A DNA stretch of 64,000 nucleotides, taken from the NCBI GenBank assembly GCA_016715115.1, contig JADKBM010000011.1:1054001-1118000 (forward strand), written 5' to 3'. The translations under genes and the position numbers were made by a program. This stretch comes from Acidobacteriota bacterium. GTDB lineage: Bacteria > Acidobacteriota > Blastocatellia > Pyrinomonadales > Pyrinomonadaceae. Numbering within the stretch: position 1 is the stretch's first letter; each line of letters starts with the position of its first letter. The notes below the pieces were generated by a model. The model was given only the letters and a program-made list of their open reading frames with translations, searched no databases and was not told where the DNA came from. Below, piece after piece: positions 26,514-33,368 of this stretch.

Positions 26514-26535
26514 AAAACCGGCACAACCCGATGCG

Positions 26536-26574
26536 AATCAAGGCTCCGGATCGAATTCGGAGCCTTGATTTTTT
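26536..26574 (+). terminator. Rho-independent terminator of the htrA-type gene
   Basis: A perfect 13-bp stem (aatcaaggctccg with cggagccttgatt) around a 9-base loop, followed by a six-T tract, about 20 bp after the stop codon. Confidence 0.93.
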
Positions 26575-26615
26575 GAGGCTGTCCATTCAACGGAAATTAT
26601 GGTAAAACGTCACGT

Positions 26616-27110
26616 ATGCTGAACAAGATCTTTCTCGGACTATTTGCGATCGCTGCCGTCTTCAGCGGTTTCTTCGAATTCTACGGTCTCAGTTGGCTGA
26701 GGAGCATCGGCGATCCGCGCGCGGCTTACGAAGGATTCCAATACTTTTATGGACTTGGTTTTCACTTCCATTGGGCGGCAACCGCAATCCTATTGGTCAT
26801 CGCGAATGTAATTCTCTGGTCAAGCCGGCGTTCGTGGGCGATGTGGCTGACATTCGCTTATTTTGCCGTCTTCCTGATCGTTCACTATTTCTGGGTCGGC
26901 GCGGCAGGATTCGAGTTTCGGAGATCGATCGCGGCGGACGCGGGACAGTATTACTTCTCAGTTCTTTTCGGGGTCGTCTTCGTAATCCTTGGCGCCGCCA
27001 TCGTTTATCTCGATCAGTATCTTGTGCTTCGCCTCAATGACCGTATGTACCCCCGTGATGAGCCTGCGGTTGAGGTTTCCGGCGAAAATGTATCCGAGGA
27101 GGAGCGGTGA
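26616..27110 (+). CDS. Four-helix membrane protein of unknown function
   Basis: 164 aa with four predicted membrane helices (about residues 4-22, 52-70, 77-97, 113-135). HFHWAATAILLVIANVILW is one of them. The C-terminus is acidic and cytoplasmic. It overlaps the next gene by 4 nt (GTGA), so the two are cotranslated. No family name is clear to me. The partner is an exported beta-propeller-like protein. Confidence 0.75.
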   Translation: MLNKIFLGLFAIAAVFSGFFEFYGLSWLRSIGDPRAAYEGFQYFYGLGFHFHWAATAILLVIANVILWSSRRSWAMWLTFAYFAVFLIVHYFWVGAAGFEFRRSIAADAGQYYFSVLFGVVFVILGAAIVYLDQYLVLRLNDRMYPRDEPAVEVSGENVSEEER

Positions 27111-28177
27111 TCAGGTCGTTGGTGCTGATCGGCGCTCTGATCGCGGCGTCGATGGTTGCGCCCGCGCAGTCCATTCCGGAGACGGAGTTTCCGGGACGCG
27201 TGATCGCGACCATCGCGGACGGCGACTTTGTCCATCCGACGCTCTCGCCCGACGGCAAGATTGTGGCGTTTTCGCGGGTCGTAGTGACGGGCGGAATGGA
27301 ATTATCGGAGATTCGCGTACGCGATCTCGGGACTTCACAGACACGCGTCTTGATGACATCCGAACGATCGCGGAGATACGCGGCCTACAGTGCCTATGTC
27401 GTCAGGTTCATATGGCAAAACAACAGGCGTTTCGTTGCAGAGGTTGCGGACGGCGACGTCGATTCGACGTTGCTGACGTTCGACGCGGTCAACGGACGAC
27501 TTCTGAAAACGGTTCCGTCGGGACCGCCGGACTTTGAAAATGATTCCCTCGTATCGCCGGAGTTGAAGTCTTCGGTACCGCTGATGCGCCAACTCCGCCC
27601 CCGTATTCCTGATGAGGTCATCTTTTCGGCTTTTCAACGGGGGAACGGCGCTTTCAAAGCTTCTCGCAGAAGCGTCGTCTTTCAGCATAAATACAACGCA
27701 TATCCGAACGACATCAATCTCGTCGACTTTGGCTCGAAGTCGATTCGGGTCCTGCTCTCTTTACCGGGAGATCCGCGGCCCGCACCCTCGCTCCTCGGCG
27801 GGTTCGCAAGAGGCGGCTCGATCGTGTTTGCAGTTGAGGCCGACGGATCGATCAAACTGTACGATTTTGGTGGTGCCGGAACGGTCGCCATCGCCGAACT
27901 GAAAAACGAAGATGCGACTTCGCCGGGATTTGTCTTCGACATCAAGCAACGATCGCCGGAAAGGGTCGTGTTCACGCTGAGACCGGCATCAACCCTTTCG
28001 AAAACTGCGGCCGCCGTCTGGATCGCCGATGCCCGAGGGATACGTAGAATCAAATTCGCCGAGCAATTGCTTGATCTTGATATTCGCGGAAGCCGATTGG
28101 CGATCTCGTACTGGAGCGGAAAGGCGCGACATATTTCGATACGCGATCTTCTGCCGGACCGAAAGCCTTCAAAATGA
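27107..28177 (+). CDS. Exported TolB-like beta-propeller protein
   Basis: 356 aa with GTG start, an N-terminal signal (MIRSLVLIGALIAASMVAPAQS) and WD40/PD40-like blades. HPTLSPDGKIVAFSRVV is the clearest TolB-type blade. Later blades are degenerate (NDINLVDFGSKSIRVLL, SIKLYDFGGAG, ISIRDLLPD). It is probably a periplasmic scaffold with no catalytic signature. Coupled to the membrane protein upstream by a 4-nt overlap. Confidence 0.75.
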   Translation: MIRSLVLIGALIAASMVAPAQSIPETEFPGRVIATIADGDFVHPTLSPDGKIVAFSRVVVTGGMELSEIRVRDLGTSQTRVLMTSERSRRYAAYSAYVVRFIWQNNRRFVAEVADGDVDSTLLTFDAVNGRLLKTVPSGPPDFENDSLVSPELKSSVPLMRQLRPRIPDEVIFSAFQRGNGAFKASRRSVVFQHKYNAYPNDINLVDFGSKSIRVLLSLPGDPRPAPSLLGGFARGGSIVFAVEADGSIKLYDFGGAGTVAIAELKNEDATSPGFVFDIKQRSPERVVFTLRPASTLSKTAAAVWIADARGIRRIKFAEQLLDLDIRGSRLAISYWSGKARHISIRDLLPDRKPSK

Positions 28178-28204
28178 AAAGACCCTCGATGAATCGAAGG
28201 TCTT
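28171..28204 (-). terminator. Terminator of tRNA-Pro
   Basis: The stem aagaccctcgat / atcgaaggtctt (one mismatch) lies just beyond the tRNA 3' end. On the minus strand it is followed by TTTTCATTTT. It overlaps the stop of the converging beta-propeller gene. Confidence 0.7.
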
Positions 28205-28214
28205 CGGAAAGGTA

Positions 28215-28288
28215 TCGGGATGGCGAGATTCGAACTCACGACCTTTCGCACCCCAAGCGAACGCGCTACCAGGCTGCGCTACATCCCG
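28215..28288 (-). tRNA. tRNA-Pro (anticodon GGG)
   Basis: 74 nt on the minus strand: acceptor CGGGATG pairs with CATCCCG, plus discriminator A. The D arm GCGCAGCCTGGTAGCGC, anticodon stem TTCGC/GCGAA, loop TTGGGGT and T arm with GTTCGAATC are all canonical. CCA is not encoded. The GGG anticodon reads CCC and CCU. Confidence 0.96.
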
Positions 28289-28334
28289 TTCAGGCGAACT
28301 TCAAGATTAGGAAACCCGGCCCGGTTTGTCAAAC

Positions 28335-28871
28335 TCAGTATTTCCGCAAGAACGAGTTGGGCTCGCTTGGCTGCTTGCGTTTCAAAAGCTCGCGAAGTTC
28401 AAGCAGTTGTGACGCGAGATCGGTCAGCGCCTGTCGCCGTTCGGAACCGATCGGCACCGGTTCCGTAACCCCCAAACGCGGCTGTACGATCTCGGGCTCG
28501 GTCTCAGGAACTTCGAGGTCGGCGAATTCCTCGTCCGCTTGAACCGGAAGCATCGGCTGTATCACAGGTTCGCGGACGGGCTCACTCGGGACGATCTTCA
28601 AACGGCTCGATTCCCGCAGTTCCTGTTGCAGTTTCTTTCGCGCTCCGGCGATCGTGTATTCGTCGACATAAAGAAGCTCCTTGATCCGGAGCGCGATCTC
28701 GACATCGCGGCGTCGGTAACTTCTTTGGCCAGATCTGTTCTTCTGCGGCGACAGTTGGGGAAACTCCGTCTCCCAATAACGCAGCACGTGTGCCTGAACA
28801 TCGACGATGTCGCAAACCTCACCGATCTTGAAAAATATTTTTTCCGGTATCGCCATTGCAGCTTGTCCCAT
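28335..28871 (-). CDS. MerR-family transcriptional regulator
   Basis: 178 aa. The MerR-type winged helix is at residues about 9-78: FFKIGEVCDIVDVQAHVLRY, then WETEFPQLSPQKNRSGQRSY and RRRDVEIALRIKELLYVD. The rest is a Glu/Pro-rich acidic linker and a short Leu-rich C-terminal helix (LASQLLELRELLKRK), probably for dimerisation. No metal-binding Cys pattern is present, so it belongs with the HTH_17/MlrA-like group and not with metal sensors. GAGGT precedes the ATG at 28871; an internal ATG at 28856 is possible. It is divergent from thiL. Confidence 0.88.
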   Translation of the reverse strand: MGQAAMAIPEKIFFKIGEVCDIVDVQAHVLRYWETEFPQLSPQKNRSGQRSYRRRDVEIALRIKELLYVDEYTIAGARKKLQQELRESSRLKIVPSEPVREPVIQPMLPVQADEEFADLEVPETEPEIVQPRLGVTEPVPIGSERRQALTDLASQLLELRELLKRKQPSEPNSFLRKY

Positions 28872-28955
28872 TCAGACCTCGACTATGTTAAAGTTCTTAC
28901 TAAAATTCGTCGCCGTTATTGTATGAATATAATGGCTTTGTGTCAATAAGTTTCT

Positions 28956-29879
28956 ATGCTCTCGGAATTTGGGTTCATCGAAAAGCTAAAGAATCACCGT
29001 AACTTTTCACGGATCGGCGACGATTGCGCGGTGTTGCCCAAAGACGCGGAAAGCGATCTGGTCGTGACGGCCGATATGCTGGTCGAAAATGTCGACTTCA
29101 AGCTCGAATGGGCAACGCCCGAGGACATCGGACACAAAGCCCTTGCCGTTTCCCTATCGGACATCGCCGCGATGGGCGCAACGCCGGTGTGGTCGCTGAT
29201 CTCGATCGCCGTTCCCGAAAACCTCTGGAACTCCGACTTTGTTGACCGCTTCTATGACGGTTACTGCGCGCTTGCGGACCGCTTTGACGTTGAGATCGCC
29301 GGCGGCGACATTTCGCGTTCGCCGGACGGGTTCGTTGTCGATTCAACCGCCGGCGGCCAGATACCGCACGGACGAGCGCTGCTGCGGTCCGGGGCGAAGG
29401 TCGGCGACACGATCTATGTCAGCGGAACCTTGGGGGCCGCGGCGGCAGGGCTTCGGTCGCTCGTCGAAAAGAGGCCGATTGAATCGCTTCTCGCGCGTCA
29501 GTTGCGGCCGTTTCCGCGCATCGAACTCGGACGCCGTCTTTTCGAATCCGGAATGGTCACGGCGATGATCGACATCAGCGACGGGCTATCCGGCGATCTC
29601 GGACATTTGTGCCGCGCGAGCGGGGTCGGGGCGATAATCGAAGCCGCCGTGATTCCGGCCGACCCGATGATAAAACTGGAGGGTTCCGCAGCGCTTGAAC
29701 TCGCGCTCCACGGCGGCGAGGACTTTGAGCTGCTGTTCACCGCTCCGAAAGCGGCCGATCTTGTCGCGCGGATCGAAGGCATCACTGCGATCGGCCGGAT
29801 CACAGACAGCGGGGTGATCGAACTTGCCTCGGAAACAGGAACCCATAAACTGACGCCCAATTCGTTCCGCCATTTCTAA
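28956..29879 (+). CDS. thiL: Thiamine-monophosphate kinase
   Basis: 307-aa ThiL that phosphorylates TMP to thiamine diphosphate; cytoplasmic. Motifs are IGDDCAVLP (about residue 22), VTADMLVENVDFKLEW, IGHKALAVSLSDIAAMGA (about 60), GGDISRSP (about 119), DISDGLSGDL (about 209) and HGGEDFELLFT (about 250). The length matches the family. No other thiamine gene or TPP riboswitch is visible. The start is ATG at 28956. Confidence 0.95.
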   Translation: MLSEFGFIEKLKNHRNFSRIGDDCAVLPKDAESDLVVTADMLVENVDFKLEWATPEDIGHKALAVSLSDIAAMGATPVWSLISIAVPENLWNSDFVDRFYDGYCALADRFDVEIAGGDISRSPDGFVVDSTAGGQIPHGRALLRSGAKVGDTIYVSGTLGAAAAGLRSLVEKRPIESLLARQLRPFPRIELGRRLFESGMVTAMIDISDGLSGDLGHLCRASGVGAIIEAAVIPADPMIKLEGSAALELALHGGEDFELLFTAPKAADLVARIEGITAIGRITDSGVIELASETGTHKLTPNSFRHF

Positions 29880-30109
29880 AGTCACTCACGGACAAGCACC
29901 CAATCAGGAAAGCATTCCTCGCCGGCGCGCGCCGCCTTTCGAAATCAATTACCGAGTCCCTCTGCTATCCATAGAGGCGGCAAGCCGCCGCCAATTGCGC
30001 AAAAAACCGCCGAGTCTTCCGCCCGAACGGGTGGCGCGCGCGGGATCGAACGCCCGTAACATCAAAATCGCGGCAACAAACCGCTATTTTGATTTTTGGG
30101 AGTAAGAAT

Positions 30110-30592
30110 ATGGCATTTATCGATTTAGACAGTGACGATCCGGTTGGCAACGCGTCGTTCTACAATGTTAATTCAGCCGTCGGATACGGATGCAAAAACC
30201 TCGTCGAGGACGTTAAGGTCGTTCAGTTTTTTCTGAAACGCATCTACTCGATCGACGATATGAGGGAACACAAACCTTGGGGCGAGATGTCCGTGGACGG
30301 CAAGGTCGGACCGATCACGCGCGCGTGGATAATCAAGACTCAAACGCTTTCGAAGAGTGTTCTCGTCGACGGAGTCGTCGACAAAGCCGGGAACGAGAAC
30401 AACGCAAGCAATTGGGAGTCTTCGATCTCGCACACCCGCTACGTGATCCGAATGATGAACAACCACCTGCGCAAACGCGACACCGCGCTTTACAAAACGC
30501 TTTCGACGAATCCGGAAGTCCCGACCGATGTCCGCGTGATCTTTCAGCAGATCCAGGCCGCCGGCCCGCCGATGAACTATGGCAGCAGCTAG
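30110..30592 (+). CDS. Peptidoglycan-binding-domain-like protein without signal peptide
   Basis: 160 aa from ATG at 30110, chosen because GGGAGTAAGA stands just upstream. The segment NSAVGYGCKNLVEDVKVVQF, then MSVDGKVGPITRAWIIKTQ, has the helix-loop-helix and VDGKVGPIT signature of PG_binding_1 domains. The other half is unassigned and ends AAGPPMNYGSS. No signal peptide or membrane helix is seen, which is unusual for a wall-binding protein. It may be exported by another route or be phage- or tail-derived. A strong bidirectional terminator follows. Confidence 0.72.
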   Translation: MAFIDLDSDDPVGNASFYNVNSAVGYGCKNLVEDVKVVQFFLKRIYSIDDMREHKPWGEMSVDGKVGPITRAWIIKTQTLSKSVLVDGVVDKAGNENNASNWESSISHTRYVIRMMNNHLRKRDTALYKTLSTNPEVPTDVRVIFQQIQAAGPPMNYGSS

Positions 30593-30725
30593 GAAATTTT
30601 TCAAATTCCACAATTCGCGCGACTCGGACGGCCGCGCATTCTCTTCCATCGCGAACGGCGTCAACCGCCGGGCGCGACCCGCTGAATTCAACCGTCCCGG
30701 AACGGAGCGATACAGGTAAGCTTGA

Positions 30726-30770
30726 AAACAAAAGTGCGGCTGTCCCTGTCAGACAGCCGCCCCTTTTGTT
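30726..30770. terminator. Bidirectional terminator
   Basis: The stem gcggctgtc / gacagccgc is flanked on the left by aaaacaaaag and on the right by cttttgtttt, which are also complementary. It has T tracts in both directions and lies between two convergent genes. Confidence 0.93.
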
Positions 30771-30789
30771 TTGACTTCCCTTTCTCTTG

Positions 30790-31596
30790 TTACTGAATGC
30801 AGACCTTGTACGGACTCACGTAGTTGCTCGCGGGCGTAAAGGTCGCGACGCCTTCGAAGCAAGTCGAATTCGACGCGAAACCGTTGAACGTCACGCCGTC
30901 CGAACCGTCGGTGACGTTGAAGTATAACTGCTTGGGCGAAATGTTCTGATTCCAGTTTCCGAAGTAACCCGGATAGGGCAAGGTGATCGATCCGCCCTGA
31001 TCGAGCGTCATCGTGAACGACGCGATCGAACTCGGATACTTTTCACATTCGAAAAACGAGGTCAGATTCGTACCGGTACAGTGTGAGACGACGACGTTTG
31101 CCGACGTTACCGGGAGATCCGGATGGGTCACCGTCGGCGCGTAGCCGAGAACGTTGTTGGCCGGATTCATCTCGTTGGTCGAAGTTGTCGCCGCGCGGGC
31201 GATCAACTCAAGCGGTTTTGTCGAAACCGGATATTCGAAATTGAACGATACGGTTCGGGTCGGATTGAGATTGTGTTTGACGTTGCCGAAGTTGCAGACC
31301 AGTTTGTTCGAAACGATCGAGCAGTTACTCGGGTAACCGGTCACCTTTCCCAGTATGTGACGATTCGGGCTAGTGTTCGTGAGCGGAAACTCGATCGTCA
31401 AGGACACGTTCTGCGCGGTTTGCGTGCCGATGTTTCGAACGCTCGCCGTGTATTGATAGGTCGAATTGACGGTGACCGTCGCCGGAGCAACCCACGGCTG
31501 AACGGAAAGGTTCGGCTGCGGCGCGGCGCTGGCGATGATTGCGGTGATCGCGAAAAGAAACGCGAAGGTCAGTGTTTTCAGGATTTGTTCTTTCAA
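30790..31596 (-). CDS. Exported protein with a DUF11/CARDB-like domain
   Basis: About 268 aa from a TTG at 31596 (LKEQILKTLTFAFLFAITAI), with AGGAG about 10 bp before it. A longer reading from 31713 would bury the signal peptide. After the signal, the Ig-like segment PNLSVQPWVAPATVTVNSTY...ASVRNIGTQTAQNVSLTIEF is the DUF11/CARDB pattern. The C-terminal half, ending SPYKVCIQ, is unassigned and has paired cysteines. It is probably secreted or surface-attached. Convergent with the 30110 gene. Confidence 0.78.
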   Translation of the reverse strand: MKEQILKTLTFAFLFAITAIIASAAPQPNLSVQPWVAPATVTVNSTYQYTASVRNIGTQTAQNVSLTIEFPLTNTSPNRHILGKVTGYPSNCSIVSNKLVCNFGNVKHNLNPTRTVSFNFEYPVSTKPLELIARAATTSTNEMNPANNVLGYAPTVTHPDLPVTSANVVVSHCTGTNLTSFFECEKYPSSIASFTMTLDQGGSITLPYPGYFGNWNQNISPKQLYFNVTDGSDGVTFNGFASNSTCFEGVATFTPASNYVSPYKVCIQ

Positions 31597-31936
31597 GTTA
31601 GTTGTTCTCCTAAGATTTATTTTTAAGGCTTGCTGCCTTGTCATCGAAGAACGGCGGGTTTGAAAATTTCTTGCAACTTTTTTCTTGAAAACTGTAAAAA
31701 CATTCAAAATCAATGATTTGCGAATGGATCGCAGGGCATCTGCGCGCGAAATGCGCGCAGACTTCCGGCGCGTTGTGGCGCAAAAACCCTCGATTCACAA
31801 GAATTTCATATACAAAACGAAGTCAAATTGGGTAATATAGTGCCAACTGAGTTTTAACGCACAAGATGTTGCGCTTTTTGTCGGATTCGTTTGTGATTCG
31901 GCAATCCGCAACTTACGGATACAGGAGGTGATTCCA
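31597..31936. other. Divergent intergenic region
   Basis: 340 bp between the DUF11 gene and the HNH gene. It contains a small palindromic patch of gcgcgcaaatgcgcgcag type (about 31741-31765) and, at its end, the unusually perfect AGGAGGTGAT Shine-Dalgarno of the HNH gene. No gene is seen. Confidence 0.5.
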
Positions 31937-32494
31937 TTGATAACGGGTAGAGTTTTGCTTTTGAACTTTTCTTACGAACCGCTCGGCACGATCGGCGTTG
32001 CACGGGCGATCTGTATGTGGTTTTCGGGCAAGTTGACGGTTGAAGAAAACGACGGCAAGAATGTCCTGCATTCACCCTCGACGACCATTCCGGTTCCTTC
32101 GGTCGTGCGACTTCGCAACTATGTTCACGTCAAGCGCCGGCGACAGGAATCGACGATGAAGCGCGCGCGGATCTATATCCGCGACCGGTACCGTTGCCAG
32201 TACTGCGCCGAGCACAAACACGCCAAGGATCTGACGCTCGACCATATCCTGCCGCGTGCGCAAGGCGGAGAAAGCACGCCGCACAATCTGGTGTCGGCCT
32301 GCGTCAAATGCAACCAGCGAAAGGGCAACAGAACGCCGGAACAGGCCAGAATGCCGCTTCTGACATCGCAGAAACTGCTCCGGCTGGGGCTCGACCACGT
32401 CTTGCTCTGCCACTACGCCGAATCGCGTCCGGAATGGAAAAAGTATCTGTTTATGGATGAAGATGTTGTGATTGAACAGCGCCTCGCAGCGTAG
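31937..32494 (+). CDS. HNH endonuclease family protein
   Basis: 185 aa. The start is set at TTG 31937 because AGGAGGTGAT (31923-31932) sits 8 bp before it; the GTG at 31928 lies inside that Shine-Dalgarno. The N-terminal part ITGRVLLLNFSYEPLGTIGV is typical of this bacterial HNH group. The HNH core is RCQYCAEHKHAKDLTLDHIL, with LVSACVKCNQRKGNRTP supplying the second Cys pair. A metal-dependent nuclease, probably chromosomal; its biological role is not established. No restriction or phage partners are nearby. Confidence 0.9.
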   Translation: MITGRVLLLNFSYEPLGTIGVARAICMWFSGKLTVEENDGKNVLHSPSTTIPVPSVVRLRNYVHVKRRRQESTMKRARIYIRDRYRCQYCAEHKHAKDLTLDHILPRAQGGESTPHNLVSACVKCNQRKGNRTPEQARMPLLTSQKLLRLGLDHVLLCHYAESRPEWKKYLFMDEDVVIEQRLAA

Positions 32495-32606
32495 ATCGAT
32501 TTTGGATTTTCGATTTTGGATCTTGGATTGCGACAAGTTGTCTTCCGGTGACTTCGGATTCCGTATCACGCGAACAATCCAAAATCGAAAATCGAAAATC
32601 CAAAAT
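32495..32606. repeat. Heptad stem-loop element after the HNH gene
   Basis: The left arm is gattttggattttcgatttt with ttggatt/ttcgatt heptads. The right arm is aaaatcgaaaatcgaaaatc, nearly its reverse complement. The core between them, about 45 bp, shares words with the 23918-24020 and 43940-44120 elements, including cttccggt and tcacgcg. The downstream methyltransferase start lies at its edge. Confidence 0.75.
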
Positions 32607-33355
32607 TGCCTGTGGATCTTTACGAAAACAATTGGCTTTACGACCTTGTCCATAACGACAAGGCGGGCGACGCACAGATCAGGTTCTATCAGCGGCAGAT
32701 TGAACGCTTCGGCGAACCGGTGCTCGAGCTCGGCTGCGGTTCCGGAAACTACCTCGTTGCGCTTTCCAACGATCTGCAAAACATTTCGGGACTCGACAGT
32801 TCCGAAGAAATGCTCGAAGCCGCCGGACGCAAGGCCGACGCGGAAGGAGTTTCGACCGATCTGCACATCGGCGATATGCGGAACTTCGCGATCGAACAGA
32901 AGTTCAAACTCATTTTCGCTGCCGGAAACTCGCTCCAGCACGTTTTGACCGCGGAAGACCTCAAATCCTGCTTCGATTCCGTCCGCGCACACCTGTTCCC
33001 TTTCGGCCGATTTATCGTCGAGGTCTTCAATCCATCGCTGCCGTTGCTCTGCCGCCCGTCCGACATACGTCATTTCATCGGCGAGTACCGAACCGAGAAC
33101 GGCTGGGTCGTCGTTACCGAAAACGTTCGCTACGACGCGGCAACGCAGATCAACCACATCGACTGGCACTACAAGAATCAGTATATGAAGGAGGAGCAGA
33201 CGCTGTCGTTTCAGATGCGACAATTCTTCCCGCAGGAACTCGATGCGCTTTTTGCCCAAAACGGATTCCGTGTCGAGGCAAAGTACGGCGATTTCGATGA
33301 ATCGGAGTTCTGCGGCAGGTCGCCGAAGCAGATCGTCGTCGCGCGACCGCAATGA
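32606..33355 (+). CDS. Class I SAM-dependent methyltransferase
   Basis: About 249 aa. Motif I is VLELGCGSGNY (about residue 40), and the acidic residue after it is in NISGLDSSEEML. DMRNFAIEQKFKLIFAAGNS is the motif II/III region. The substrate is unknown. The start is uncertain: TTG at 32606 or GTG at 32612, both at the edge of the heptad element and without a clear Shine-Dalgarno. The protein proper begins VDLYENNWLYDLVH. It stands downstream of the HNH gene and convergent with the GGDEF/EAL gene. Confidence 0.9.
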   Translation: MPVDLYENNWLYDLVHNDKAGDAQIRFYQRQIERFGEPVLELGCGSGNYLVALSNDLQNISGLDSSEEMLEAAGRKADAEGVSTDLHIGDMRNFAIEQKFKLIFAAGNSLQHVLTAEDLKSCFDSVRAHLFPFGRFIVEVFNPSLPLLCRPSDIRHFIGEYRTENGWVVVTENVRYDAATQINHIDWHYKNQYMKEEQTLSFQMRQFFPQELDALFAQNGFRVEAKYGDFDESEFCGRSPKQIVVARPQ

Positions 33356-33368
33356 TCGGACTCAAATA

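Noticed and set aside
28880..28955. TPP riboswitch upstream of thiL
   Set aside because: The gap is too short and lacks the conserved CUGAGA and thi-box words.
29980..30080. Possible tRNA near gggatcgaacgcccg
   Set aside because: The T-arm-like word is present, but no acceptor, D or anticodon stem can be formed around it.
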